A DNA stretch of 64,000 bases. It comes from Gonocerus acuteangulatus (Eukaryota; Arthropoda; Insecta; Hemiptera; Coreidae). The stretch spans positions 31,625,415 to 31,689,414 of the forward strand of contig OX328128.1 in assembly GCA_946811695.1 (NCBI GenBank), read 5' to 3'. The first letter of the stretch is position 1; each line of letters starts with the position of its first letter. Position numbers and translations under genes: made by a program. A model generated the notes under the pieces. That model did no database searches. It was given only the letters and a program-made list of their open reading frames with translations, and was not told the DNA's origin. Of this stretch, positions 1-11,284 are shown piece by piece.

Positions 1-340
1 TTCCGGCACTAATAGTGTAAGGCCCCGTTTTCACTTTGTCTTTGTTAAGTGAATAAGGATGAGAGAAAAGGTTGGCTGTCCATGTCTAGAGATGTGAGAA
101 CCACGAATCAGCAAACGTTTCGTCTGGGTTGTTGGAACTGCACGTGGCTGATTCGTAAGATTCCCGGAAGATTTAAGACCTGACAAGAGTTTCTAGTCCA
201 GCCACCTGCTAAAGCAGGAGTGGGGCACAATGGGTATAAAGAGCTGGCTTACCTCCGACGGGGCAGAGTCCACGCCCGTTCCTGAGGTCTTGGCCGAGAT
301 GGCGATGACAGGTAGGTCAATTCCAAATTATGCTCTTGTC
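1..340. other. Unassigned, comparatively GC-rich segment
   Basis: This stretch is clearly less AT-rich than what follows. It contains a small hairpin (CCTGCTAAAGCAGG near 203-216) and a short open frame on the plus strand from ATG at 230 that runs into a donor-like ACAG|GTAGGT at 308-316. I recognise no domain. It could be a fragment of an exon or of a transposable element cut by the window edge. Confidence 0.2.
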
Positions 341-1007
341 CCCCCAAATGATATTTGATAACTCTTATCTAGATGTTTCTCTCTCACTCAACCTCTTCTC
401 TCATCTTAGCGATGTTTTATGATATTTATGTATGTAATAGTAACGTGAGTGTAAATTATAGTTATGAAAGGAATTTCCGCTTCTCTAAAATATTTCCCCA
501 TTATCTATTCCTTTAAATCCTGTCCTAGCTAATCAGTCCCTTACAATAGCATTAAATATTGCACTCAATAGCAATAATAAATATAAACTTATAGGAATAT
601 CTACATATATTAAGGAACTTCTAAAGTGCTGATCATTTATTTTAAATGAATAAAAGTTAATTATTTTTTATTCTTTGCTTTTTTATTTATTTATTTTTTT
701 GTTGTTCCTTTAATAATTCACTTTTCAGTTAATTTACATTTGATTTATGTTATAATATTATGACTATATTTATTTTAATCATAAGCGGAAGGATTTTATT
801 TATGTAATATTAGTTATATTATTTATTTCTCATATACAGATATTGTTATTTTGCAACTCATTTGCTCATTATAGTTTGTTCATATTAGTAAAATAGTACA
901 AATATATGGTATAACAGTTAAACAGTTATAAAAGTTAAAATTCAAAATTACTAACAATAGGACTAACTAAATAAATATGTAAGCCAACTCCTTTGCTAAG
1001 GAGAAAA
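341..1007. other. AT-rich non-coding stretch
   Basis: No coding signal, RNA gene or repeat copy was recognised. It lies 3' of sarcoglycan exon 3 in the gene's orientation, so it is probably intronic. Confidence 0.5.
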
Positions 1008-1027
1008 AAAAACAAAAAAAAAAAAAA

Positions 1028-1343
1028 AACTGGGAATCATCCAACCGGGACAAGGGGCGACAAGAGGTTGTCCTTGCAAGAATGAGAATCAGACATACAC
1101 GGCTAACTTATGAATACCTCATAACCAAAACTGAAAAACCAACCTGTACAATTTGTAACAATGAAAACATATTTTAACTGAATCAAGACCTAATTAGAAC
1201 ATTCCTTACGACATGACAGAACTCCTTGGGATGGCAGCCCTCATATTGACAAAATATTCTCACATCTAAAATACATCAACATATTTGAGATAACATAAAA
1301 TAAAAATTATATTAGGCTGAACCAAATTGCTGTTATTTTTCTT

Positions 1344-1345
<2 letters not shown>
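1028..1345 (+). pseudogene. 5'-truncated LINE fragment, C-terminal gag-knuckle-like end
   Basis: After an A-run (1008-1028), the plus strand reads a degraded LINE ORF C-terminus containing RQEVVLARMRIRHTRLTYEYL followed by a CxxC pair. This is the same end (R...EEV.L.RLR.GHTRLTHSYL...C..C...H....C) seen in the better LINE copies at 7014 and 48760. The CCHC module is broken by a stop, and the following bases are 3'-UTR-like. A second frame gives a short YDMTELLG-type remnant. Confidence 0.6.

Positions 1346-1348
<3 letters not shown>

Positions 1349-1419
<71 letters not shown>
1349..1419. repeat. (TA)n microsatellite
   Basis: Uninterrupted TA dinucleotide tract. Confidence 0.98.
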
Positions 1420-1421
<2 letters not shown>

Positions 1422-1753
1422 TCCCTACATTAATATTAGAAGGAAGAAATTTATTCTTGACTGATGTTGTTTTACTTTACATGTTATTAATCGAGTCAAA
1501 TTAAAATTATACAAATAATCAAACTAAAAAAATATTGAAAAAAAAAGAAGAAACGAGCAAAATAAATTAAAAGAAAATCATAAAATAATCAGCTATTTTA
1601 AATGTAATAGGCAAGCCATCTTCGCTTAGCTATTATAAAGCTGCTCAGCAAGTTCTCTTCATGCCTTATTACAGCACATAAACAGAGTTTATTCGGTTTA
1701 TGGCTAATGTCCATTTTATAAATCTGGAAGGCTGTATATACAGATAAATATTT

Positions 1754-1757
<4 letters not shown>

Positions 1758-1797
<40 letters not shown>
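1758..1797. repeat. (TA)n microsatellite in intron after exon 3
   Basis: TA tract that starts only about 15 bp past the donor site of the sarcoglycan exon (minus strand), so it lies at the 5' end of the following intron. Confidence 0.98.
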
Positions 1798-1799
<2 letters not shown>

Positions 1800-1811
1800 T
1801 GTAAAATGTAC

Positions 1812-1992
1812 CTAATGTTATGCTGTTGCTGAGCATATGTTCATTGCTAATGGATATGTTATGCGCTGCTCTGATCTGCAAACTTCTTCCAGGCCTTGAG
1901 TGTATACTGCTCGCGACTAGACTTCCCATGACGTAGCTATCTCCCTGGACTTCCAGACCTCCTTCTACGATCCTCACCTTCCCCATCCCTTC
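1812..1992 (-). CDS. Scgdelta: Gamma/delta-type sarcoglycan, exon 3 (internal coding exon)
   Basis: Sarcoglycans are single-pass muscle membrane glycoproteins of the dystrophin-associated complex. This exon encodes 60 codons plus one base of the extracellular region just after the membrane anchor. Its protein begins EGMGKVRIVEGGLEVQGDSY and contains a SSIHSRPGRSL stretch. That matches the family's DGMG.LRI..GL.LEGDSE...IQSRPG pattern in vertebrate gamma/delta sarcoglycan. The splice sites are good: a pyrimidine-rich acceptor TATGTTTTCAG immediately before 1992 and a donor TTAG|GTACAT at 1812/1811. The exon starts in phase 0, exactly matching the phase-0 end of the exon at 44853-45018. The open frame runs on past the donor only as (TA)n-encoded Tyr-Ile, which I exclude. 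The next downstream exon was not found in 1-1811. Confidence 0.85.
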
Positions 1993-2048
1993 CTGAAAAC
2001 ATACACAAAAATATTATTTTGATGACTAGATGAAGGGTATTAATTAAT

Positions 2049-2291
2049 AGTACCAACAAGGATGAGGAATAACCCTTCACAGCTGTTCAACATACTTTTA
2101 TTTCAACGTTTCGGACCGTTCGTCCATCTTCAGGCAATCTACAATAGTATACTCATTACTAGACACTACAGAAAACAAGCTTTATAATTACTATCAACCA
2201 AAACCTTACATCATCTAATGTCAATTATTAAATTTTTTACTTAATTATAAACTCACCATATCCTGTCACTACTTAAAATAACATTTTAAAC
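2049..2291 (-). repeat. Penelope terminal repeat, 3' copy (same strand as the ORF)
   Basis: Reverse complement of 4559-4802 with a few differences (for example one base in the AATTGACATT/AATTGAAATT region). The hammerhead-like core lies at about 2104-2134 on the minus strand, the same strand as the ORF. Confidence 0.85.
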
Positions 2292-2617
2292 GTCATAAAT
2301 TAAATTAAAACAAATGATTCCTATAATGAACCAAGTCAAAAACACTTGAAGACAATTAAAAATGTTCATCATCTCACAGCCACATTAGAAAACCTTATCA
2401 ACCTATGTACTTAGGCCTATTTTATTTTATATAACTAAAATTACATTAAAATATCAAATTTCAAATAATTAAAATGTATAATGATTTATGTATAACATAT
2501 CACAGATAACTTTATTAATCATTACTTAACATATTTTTGTTAAAATATTTAATATAAATTGCACTGAGGTATGTAACCAAGATCATTAAACTATGAAAGG
2601 AATCTATTACAATGTCA

Positions 2618-4531
2618 TCAGAAATTAATTTTATTTAATATGTCAACATAATGTTGTCCTATACCTTTAAAATCAGTTTTGAAATTAATGGTTTTATTAA
2701 TATTTTTAGTTATGTAAATGGATTCAGTTAATTTCCTAGCTTTATTATCATTAACAGTTTTTAAAATCTTTACATTATCATAATCAAACATATGTTGTTT
2801 TGTGAAAGCATGATTTGCCAATGCTGTAGTATTGATATTTTTAATATTATTACAATTAGAAATGTGTTGTTTTATCCTATTTTTTAAATTTTGGGAAGTT
2901 TCACCTATATAACATTTGTCCATGCATTCCTTGCAATTTATTTGATAAATTACATTTTGTTTATTTATACTATTTATTTTGTCTTTCATGTTACTTAATG
3001 CATTTGTTATTTTATTATCATTATAAAGACCAATCTTTAAATTAGTATGGTCATACTTCTTTAATCCTTTCCTTATTTTTTCAGTTAAACCAGGAATATA
3101 TTTTAATTTATGAGCTATATTATTTCCAATTACAGTATTCTGTTCTCTACTAGTATTTTCTCCATTATCTTCAATAGTTTTGTTTAATATTTTAAAATAA
3201 TCAGTTATTAGATTTGACTTATTACCCTTGGATCTTACCTTAACTTTGCATGTATTTGTTATTAGTTTCTCTTGTGATTCCTGTATTATAGTTGGACTGC
3301 TTTCTATATTATTACTAATTTTATTACACCATAATTTATTTATTAGCCTTATTTGATAACAATTGTCCACTAATATTTTATAAATTTTCCCTTTTATTTC
3401 TTTCAAGTATATACTATCTGTTATATTTATAGCTGTGTTAATCAAATTTTTAGCTGTATTAATTATTTGAGTTTTAGGATGATTTGAATTAAAATTTAAA
3501 ATGTGTGTGCTACATACATCTTTTTTAGTCCATTTAGTAGCTATTTTATTATTTTCGAATGTAATATCCATGTCCAGATATCTCAGTCTATTGTTCTTTG
3601 TACATTCATGGGTAAATCTTATTCTTGTATGAAAGGAATTGAACAGCTCTAAAAGCTCAGGGTAATTATCTTTTATAGTTATTAATAATAAGTCATCTAT
3701 GTATTTAGTTATTAACACTGGTTTAACAGTAGCTTTGCTGAGTTGTTCATAAATCAACTTATTTAATAGGGCATTACTTAATACAACCGATAATATGCCT
3801 CCCATTGGCAAACCATACACTTGTCTATAACAATCTCCATTAAATTTAAAATAACCAAATAACGTACATAATTTGATACCTTCAGAATATAACATTTTAT
3901 TTTTAATCGGGGTATGATTTTTTATTAATTCCCAATTCCCTTCTATTATTTTGATACATTCATCCACTGGTATATTGGTAAATAATGACTCAGCATCAAA
4001 ACTGATTAATTCATAGTCTTTATTCTTATCAAACTGAATCATATTAAATTTATTTTTTAACTCATTGGAATTTTTAATTTCATAATCATATAACGTATTT
4101 AAACATTTTAAGGACGAATGCATGAATTTTGCTAAATTATCATTAGGCCCATTAATATTATTAATTATAGGTCTTAATAAATTTCCAGGTTTATGCAGTT
4201 TTACCAAACCATGAATCCTTGGCTCTGTATAATTGTTAGCTGCTAATCTATTTTTAGTGTATTTATCGATATAGCCATTTTTATGTAAAGTCTCAACATA
4301 TTTATTAATTTTACCAGCTAACTCCACCTTTTTATAAGTTTTTTTATCATCCAATTAAATATTCATTTTATTCATATATTCAGTTCTGTTCATTATTACT
4401 AATTTTTTAGTTTTATCGGATTTAATCACAATTAAATCTTTATTATCTTTTAAAAACCTTTTAAAATCATCAAAATCTTTATTAATTTGTTTATTAAGCA
4501 CAGTTATATTGTTAGATTTATTAAAAAAATT
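2618..4531 (-). pseudogene. Penelope-like reverse transcriptase + GIY-YIG endonuclease, one in-frame stop
   Basis: The frame is open from 4531 to the stop at 2618, apart from a TAA at 4355-4357; the flanking residues read straight through it (NKMNI*LDDKKTY). The continuous part is about 578 residues and begins at a TTG, not a real ATG. Visible motifs are HGLVKLHKP near residue 48, the RT palm LISFDAESLFTNIP, GLPMGG (about 187), KYIDD active site (about 217-221), and a C-terminal VIYQINCKEC...CYIGETS GIY-YIG block (about 475-490) with conserved N, R and H after it (LKNRIKQH). The Penelope family uses this combination of RT and GIY-YIG nuclease. The 5' end is truncated (stop at 4532-4534), so the copy is probably dead. 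Confidence 0.9.
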
Positions 4532-4558
4532 TTAATTAAAAATGTTTATTAAAAAAAT

Positions 4559-4802
4559 GTTTAAAATGTTATTTTAAGTAGTGACAGGATATGGTGAGTT
4601 TATAATTAAGTAAAAAATTTAATAATTGAAATTAGATGATGTAAGGTTTTGGTTGATAGTAATTATAAAGCTTGTTTTCTGTAGTGTCTAGTAATGAGTA
4701 TACTATTGTAGATTGCCTGAAGATGGACGAACGGTCCGAAACGTTGAAATAAAAGTATGTTTTACAGCTGTGAAGGGTTATTCCTCATCCTTGTTAGTAC
4801 TA
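4559..4802 (+). repeat. Penelope terminal repeat, 5' copy (inverted relative to the ORF)
   Basis: Inverted copy of 2049-2291, starting GTTTAAAATGTT and ending GTACTA. Its hammerhead-like core CTGAAGA...GAAA (4717-4741) is on the plus strand. Confidence 0.85.
4717..4741 (+). ncRNA. Hammerhead-ribozyme-like core in Penelope terminus
   Basis: The sequence reads CTGAAGA, then a possible 4-bp stem II (GGAC/GTCC, loop GAACG), then GAAA. This matches the CUGANGA...GAAA hammerhead core. The same core is at about 2110-2134 on the minus strand. Hammerheads are known in Penelope-like elements. I could not find convincing stems I and III around it by eye, so activity is unproven. Confidence 0.4.
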
Positions 4803-5002
4803 CACAAAAATAATTAAATAAATATGAAAAGTAGTTTAACAGATCATATAAACGTAATGATAGCTTGAACTACAATATTTTTAGCACTTTTTCTCCGAAG
4901 GAAAGTAGCTATTGAGGTTGGACTCATGACAGAATTTTTGAAAAATTTCTTCAAATCTTTATCGATCCTACCTAGTAGACACCGAAAATGACCCCCGTTA
5001 AA

Positions 5003-5004
<2 letters not shown>

Positions 5005-5058
<54 letters not shown>
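5005..5058. repeat. (TA)n microsatellite
   Basis: TA tract preceded by ACACCGAAAATGACCCCCG, which resembles the flank of the (TA)n at 63592. It may belong to the same (TA)n-linked repeat family. Confidence 0.95.
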
Positions 5059-5059
<1 letters not shown>

Positions 5060-5061
<2 letters not shown>

Positions 5062-5790
5062 TGTTAACACGATAGCGGCCAGAGTTTTTGTTTTTTCGTC
5101 ACGAAACTTGGTATATAGCATTCAATTAGCAAACGATTGAACGAGTTCGTTAACCACAAAAATAGGTCCACCGGAAGGGGGGTTTACCCCGAACCCGAAA
5201 CACTAATTTGACTATGTCAGCCGTAATATTTGTTATATTTCAACGAAACTTGGTATTCGTAGTGGTAATATAGAGAGAAAAGTGAGATATAAAAATGAAC
5301 TAAATCGGTTCATTAGAAAGGGAGGGGGGTTTACTACGGACCCACAATTCCTATTCGCCACTACCAGCAGTGATTTTTGGTATATTTCGACGAAACTCGG
5401 TATTCGTAGTGGTAATCCACAGGTAAATATGTGTTGTAAAAATAAACTAAATAGGTTCATTAGGCGGGGGGGGGGGGGGTTACTCCGGACCCACAATACC
5501 AATTCGCCACTACCAGCCTTGATTTTTGGTATATTTCGACGAAACTCGGTATTCGCAGTGGTAATCTACAGGTAAATATGTGTTGTAAAAATAAACTAAA
5601 TCGGTTCATTAAAAGGGGGGTTTACTCCGGACGCAAATTCCTAATATACTCATACCGGCCGTAATTTCTGCTGTATTGTAACGAAACGCGGTATACGTCG
5701 TGGGTAACTCATGAGAAAGAAGTGTTGTAAAAATGAGCTGAATCGGTCAATCGGAAAGCGGGGGTTTAATTTGTAATATATTTCAATAGA
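5060..5790. repeat. ~145-bp diverged tandem array (5 units)
   Basis: The anchor ACGAAACTYGGTAT recurs near 5101, 5242, 5390, 5539 and 5681 (ACGAAACGCGGTAT), with spacing of 141-149 bp. Each unit also has a G-rich block followed by TTTACTCCGGACCCAC-like sequence and GGTTCATTA. Open frames here on both strands are by-products of the repeat. Confidence 0.85.
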
Positions 5791-6399
5791 AAAGCCCGCC
5801 AGACGTAGGTTCACAAAGCCGCCGCAAGGAGCGCTTTCTACCACTAGAGGGACTGTATCCTGTTCCTGCGTTAGATCAAAATACGATAATATGAGGTTTT
5901 TTGTATTTATTACGTAGTGTAATAGGTACCATGTGTAAACATAACTCTGGAAGCAAATTAATAATTGATCAGTTACTCATTAAAAATTTAAAAGAGAACT
6001 ATTCGTGTTTTTATTTTATTTATGTAGGATATTTTAAGCAAATTGTTCTGGAAAGCAGTCTACACTACCCAAATTCTGAGGAAAGTGCTTAGTTATGCAG
6101 CTCCTGCGTGACGGACTTTTTTTTTCATTTGAATGATTTATTTACAAAAATCAAGAATTGGTTATATATAGGCCGAATTGTTTCTATTTTAAATATCTTG
6201 TTTCACTGAAACATTCGTTGTACTGCTAAAACAAATAAAAATAAAACCTCCCCCAAACATAATAAAAATTTTAACATCTTAGTTTAGTTGAATATCAAAC
6301 TTATAGAAAATAATAACAACTTTTCAAATATCGCCTTAAGAATTGATTTATTCGTGTCCCTTCATTAAAGAACCTATAATAAGTATACCCGGAAGCCGA
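5791..6399. other. Non-coding, AT-rich; one repeat scrap
   Basis: No gene was recognised. Near 6097-6130 there is a reverse-complement scrap of the GTCCGACTCGCAGGAACTGC repeat (see 12628). Short frames here lack any family pattern. Confidence 0.4.
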
Positions 6400-6985
6400 A
6401 AAACGAAATGACTCGGAACGAAGCAGGCCTTAATAAGCTTAAGATGGTGAAGAGTGATTGCGTCCCTTGGGCGTCATCGGCCAGATCAAACCGAGGGGAA
6501 GAAGTGTTGTTGGCGAGACTCAGGCTTGGTCACACTCGTCTCACGCACTCCTATCTCATGTCCAGAACAAACCCACCTGGATGCGCTACCTGTCGGACAC
6601 TACTCAGTATACAGCATATCCTTGAAGAATGCCGCAAATATACAATGGTGTTAAGACGGCTTGGAATACCCAGAAAGATGGAGGAGGCACTAGGTAATAA
6701 TTCAGCAGCAGTCGATAAGGTGCTCAAATTTTTAAAAATAACTGGACTTAATCGTCTTATATAATAACTGTGATAGTCTAGGTATACGTTTTTATTTAGT
6801 TCAAATCTTTGAATGATAGGTATACATAAGTTCTAGTTGTTTATTTTATCTTTCTATTTGTCTTTTAATCTCTATTTATTTGTTTTATTTTTCTATTTAT
6901 TTATCTATCCTTAGTGTTTTATTCGGAGAACCTATTTTTTTCTCCTTGTGATACCTTTGTTACCTCTTAACTCATTACTGTGATA
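6400..6985 (+). pseudogene. 5'-truncated LINE: C-terminal CCHC end and 3' UTR
   Basis: An open frame at 6408-6764 encodes RSNRGEEVLLARLRLGHTRL and then C-x2-C-x8-H-x4-C (CATC...IQHILEEC). This is the C-terminal knuckle of I/Jockey/R1-type LINE ORF2, and the frame ends in a natural stop. RT and RNase H are absent. The copy belongs to a different family from its neighbour at 7014, because its C-terminus (LKFLKITGLNRLI) differs. An AT-rich 3' UTR follows. Confidence 0.8.
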
Positions 6986-7016
6986 TGTACCTCTTAACTC
7001 ATTACTGTGATATATA
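6963..7016. repeat. 27-bp direct duplication at a LINE target site
   Basis: CCTCTTAACTCATTACTGTG is repeated with 27-bp spacing just upstream of the LINE at 7014. The second copy contains the 13-bp target-site duplication. Confidence 0.8.
7001..7013. repeat. Target-site duplication, left copy
   Basis: ATTACTGTGATAT occurs here and again at 10929-10941, immediately after the A-rich tail of the LINE. Confidence 0.85.
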
Positions 7017-10000
7017 CACATTATTGCTCTACAGGAAACACACCTAAAACACGGTAAATACTTCAGCATACATGGTTTTGCGATGTACCGAAATGACTAC
7101 GTCTTGGGCTTAAAAGCATGTGGGGGTGTTGCTGTCTGTGTTAGGGATAACATATACAGCGAACCCCTAAGACTGCTTACTACAATCCAAGCAGTCGCTG
7201 CAGTAGTATATCTCCCATTCCGACTTACTGTCTGCTCTGTATACCTTCCACCAGGTGAACCTATTGACGTACATGCTCTCACGGACTTAATATCACAATT
7301 ACCATCTCCTATATTATTTCTCTCTGATGTAAATGCAGAATATTTAATGTGGGGGGCTACAAACACCAACCACAGAGGTAACCACATACAAAGTATCTTT
7401 GATAACACTGACTTGATACCATTAAACACTAACGAACCAACACATTTATGCTCCAGGACTGGACTACTTTCTCACATAGACGTTTCTGCTGCTTCTGCTT
7501 CAGTATTCTCGCGGTTTTCATGGGCTGTCTCTCAAGACTCTCATGGAAGTGACCATTTTCCAATATTAGTCAATTACTCTTCCCCTATCATTTTATTTAA
7601 CTCACCTCCAAAATACAATACAAAAAAAGCCAACTGGGACTCTTATCAAAATTATATTTTAGAACAAATAAATAACAGGCATAAAAGATTACAAACAGTC
7701 GAAGACATGACGAACATTATTAAAGAAGCAGCAGAATTGAGTATACCTAAGACATCAAACCATTACAAAAAATGCCCAGTACCCTGGTGGAATGAGGAAT
7801 GCAGAGAGGCAATAAAAAACCGGAAAAAGGCACTACGCCTATTCTGCAGAAATCCGTCAGACGAACTTTTGCGAAATTATAAAAAATTGAAAGCAAAAGC
7901 TCAATGGGTTGTTAAACGCAGTAAAAAGACTTGTTGGACTGAATATGTCAGTAGTATAAATAAATTCTCTTCCATTCGGGATATTTGGTCGAAGGTTAAC
8001 AAAATTCAACATAAAAAATACAATTCACCAGTAACAGGACTTTTTCATAACAATAATATTGAAACAAACATACTGTCTATTAGTAACATTTTAGGAAACC
8101 ACTTCTCCACTATTTCCAGTGACGGAAATTACAGAAATGAATTTCTAAATCATAAACAGACAATAGAGAAAACGCCTTTACCAATTTTACCTAAATACAA
8201 ACACCCCCTTAACGAACCATTTACACTTAACGAACTGACACAAACCTTAAAATCATTAAAACCCACTTCTTCAGGTCCAGACAGTATAACGAATGACATG
8301 CTGAAACACCTTCCAACTCAGGGGCTAAATCTTCTTTTTGATAGCCTGAATGGAATGTATGAAAACTGCACCTACCCTGACATATGGAATTCTTCTATTG
8401 TAATACCTATTCTAAAACCAGGAAAAGACAAGAAGCTTCCCTCCAATTACAGACCCATTTCCTTAACCAGCTGTATTAGCAAGCTATTCGAAAGAATGCT
8501 TAATAAAAGGTTGTTATGGTTTCTCGAGAAAAATAAATTAATGACAGAATTCCAATGCGGGTTTCGCCCAGGGCATTCAACCATGCAGCATATTGCCAGA
8601 CTAGAAAATGATATACTGAACGCTTTTCTAAATACTGAATATCTCATCGCTGTATCCCTAGATATACAAAAAGCTTACGATACAGTATGGAAAAGGTTAA
8701 TAATACAGCAACTTAAGGAATGGAATATTGAAGGAAATATTCTATGTTTCATTAATAATTACATATAATATAGAAATTTCCGGGTCAGAGTGGGAGCAGA
8801 ATTATCAGACAAATTTCAACAACAAAATGGGGTCCCACAAGAAGGCGTTTTAAGTCCAACCCTTTTTTCTATTGCTATCAATTCTGTAACAAGGTACATT
8901 CCAACTGGTATATCGTACTGCCTGTATGCTGATGATTTACTGATATATAACTCATCAAAATCATTTCATGAAACACACGACAACGTTCAAGAAGCCATAC
9001 ACAAACTAGAAAGTTGGAGTACATCCACTGGTTTCACATTATCCCTGGAGAAATCCAAGTGTATATTATTTACAAAGAAAAAAGAGCGACCAAATCCAAC
9101 TATCACACTATACGGAAACAATCTCACAAATGCAGAAAACATAAAATTTTTAGGACTTACATTTGACAAAAAACTTACATGGTTACCCCATATTAAAGAA
9201 CTTGTTACTAGGTGTAAGAAATCTATAAACCTTTTAAAAGTCCTTTCAAACACAAAATGGGGTGCTGACAGATCTCTCATGCTTACATTCTATCGTGCTT
9301 ATACCAGATCTTTACTGGACTACAGATGTATAGCATATTCATCTGCCAGCCAAACAACACTAAAACAATTAGACTCAATACATAATGCGGGTATAAGACT
9401 TGCAACAGGAGCATACAGATCAAGCCCAACTGTAAGTATTTACGTTGAGTCCGGCGAACTTCCATTGGAGCTCAGACGTGAAATCTTGGGATTAAATTTC
9501 TTCAAAAAATCCCAATGTTTAAATACACCATGTGTAAATTGCTTTCTGGATAACCAATAGCATGACTTATATAACAGAAAACGACCTAAACAAAAACCCT
9601 TAATTATACGCCTTTCCGAGAACAGACAGACCCGACATATTCGACAAGCTCCTACTCACAGAAATGAAATCTTGACGTTCCCTCCTTGGGAACTTAAGAA
9701 TTTTAGTATAAATTTATCACTATCAAAAATGAAAAAGACTGATCCACTGTCAACGACTTTCTACAAGACATTATTCACATCAATAAAAATACAAAACGCA
9801 GACAATTTAAACATATTCACCGACGGGTCCAAAACAAAATCTGGTACTGGATCTGTTGCAGTAATAGGTTCGCAAATATTTAAACAAAAGCTCCCAAACA
9901 CTGCAAGCATTTATACGGCAGAATTGCAAGCAATCCTATTAGCTTTATCAAACATTGATACAATAAATTGCTCAAAGATCCAATTATTTTCAGACTCACT

Positions 10001-10604
10001 CAGTTCATTGCTCTCTTTTAACAATATGTACAGCACACATGCCATTGTCAAACAAATATACAATCAACTCTACAGACTACAAGAACAAAACATTTCCATC
10101 ACAATGATCTGGCTACCCGGACACACAAATATCACAGAAAGTACGACAGTCGACATTCAAGCAAAATTGGCTACAAGAAAACAGAATATTGACATGGAAA
10201 ACGTAACTATACAAGACATAAAAAAAGAACTAGTTGATACTATACAAGAAACATGGCAAGAATACTGGACAAACATACAAAACAACAAACTCAGAGAAAT
10301 CAAAAATACTATATACGAATGGAGATCTAGTAGCCGAAGAAACAGACGAGAAGAGGTTATACTATGTAGACTACGCATAGGACACACTTTACTAACTCAC
10401 TCTTATTTAATGACAAATAAAGAACAACCCATTTGCAGACAGTGTAACGTTCCAATGACAATAAAACACTTACTAACGGAATGCAGAATACTAGAACAAC
10501 TAAAACTACCTTACAACTTACAGGAACTACTGACAGAGGGTAGCCCCTTCATCAACGATATATTTACATTTTTAAAACAACACAACCTACTCACAAAAAT
10601 TTGA
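7014..10604 (+). pseudogene. LINE ORF2: endonuclease-RT-RNase H-zinc knuckle, two in-frame stops
   Basis: One continuous reading frame is interrupted only by TAA at 8766-8768 and TAG at 9558-9560, so these are two point nonsense changes and not frameshifts. Order of parts: AP-type endonuclease (IIALQETH at the truncated start, LFLSDVNAEYLMWGA, GSDHFPI); linker PVPWWNEEC; RT fingers and palm (KPTSSGPDSITNDML, NYRPISLTSCISKLFERML, SLDIQKAYD, NGVPQEGVLSPTLF, CLYADDLLIY); RNase H (FTDGSKTKSGTG, YTAELQAIL, FSDSLSSL, WLPGHTNITES); and a CCHC knuckle (CRQC...IKHLLTEC). PQEG replaces the usual PQGS. RNase H places it in the I-like group. The copy is inactive. Confidence 0.92.
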
Positions 10605-10869
10605 TTCCAGGAAAAAATTTAGATAATATTTCGAGGGTATAATAATAATCTGATTTCAATTAATTTTTTTTTTTTTTTTTTTTTAACCATTAATTAATGT
10701 TAGTAGTTTTAGTCATATGTATGTATATATAAGTCATATGTATGTAAATATAATATCTATATTGTAATAAGCAATATTGTAAATAATGTTAGCTCCTTTT
10801 CTTATTCTTAACACTTTTGTAATATTTAGTTCCATAAATTTCTACTTTTGTATATTGTATATTTTGTTT

Positions 10870-10928
10870 TGTAATTTAAAAAGAGCAAGTCACCTTCGTT
10901 GCGAAGCTCTTAAAAAATAAATAAAAAA
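10870..10928 (+). other. LINE 3'-terminal hairpin and tail
   Basis: AAGAGC...TTGCGAAGCTCTT can fold into a terminal stem-loop just before a TAAATAAAAAAA tail. Related ends occur at 51075-51110, 52735-52775, 56095-56140, 59320-59370 and 61860-61920. In LINEs such hairpins are recognised by the cognate RT (known for several families; inferred here). Confidence 0.6.
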
Positions 10929-10941
10929 ATTACTGTGATAT
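10929..10941. repeat. Target-site duplication, right copy
   Basis: Second copy of ATTACTGTGATAT, matching 7001-7013. Confidence 0.85.
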
Positions 10942-11217
10942 TTTGTGTTACCTTTTTTTTTTTTTATTTTTTATAGCTGTTTAGACTTTTTTAGTGTATA
11001 CTTTTCATTTTAGACTAATTTATTTCCTGTTAACTTACTTTAAGATTAATAAAGCAATAATATGAATGTTCAAGTAGGGAGACTATGTGCCAAAGGAAAG
11101 GAAAAAAAAAAAAGAAAAAGAAAAAAAAAATGAAAGAAAAAAAGCTAACAATAGAAAAGGCAAATGGCTGAAAAAATAAAATGAGAAAAATAATAATAAA
11201 TAAAAGAGTACCGGTTT

Positions 11218-11281
<64 letters not shown>
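10942..11281. repeat. A/T-rich low complexity with long A-run
   Basis: Poly-T and A-rich stretches end in a pure A-run of about 57 at 11224-11281. It probably marks the tails of retrotransposed fragments, but no coding remnant is visible. Confidence 0.7.

Positions 11282-11284
<3 letters not shown>

Larger units (their letters stand above)
2049..4802 (-). mobile_element. Penelope-like retroelement with inverted terminal repeats
   Basis: A minus-strand reverse transcriptase/GIY-YIG gene is bracketed by about 243-bp near-identical sequences in inverted orientation (2049-2291 and 4559-4802). Penelope-like elements are known to carry long terminal 'pseudo-LTRs', which may be inverted. Each terminal copy contains a hammerhead-like core. 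The inverted repeats end at matching GTACTA. I could not define a target-site duplication with certainty. Confidence 0.85.
7014..10928 (+). mobile_element. 5'-truncated I/Nimb-type LINE with RNase H
   Basis: A single frame carries endonuclease, RT, RNase H and a CCHC knuckle. It is followed by a 3' UTR ending in a hairpin (AGAGC...GAAGCTCTT) and an (A/T)-rich tail. A 13-bp target-site duplication (7001-7013, 10929-10941) fixes both ends. The 5' end is truncated inside the endonuclease, just before its LQETH motif, so ORF1 and the promoter are missing. Confidence 0.92.
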
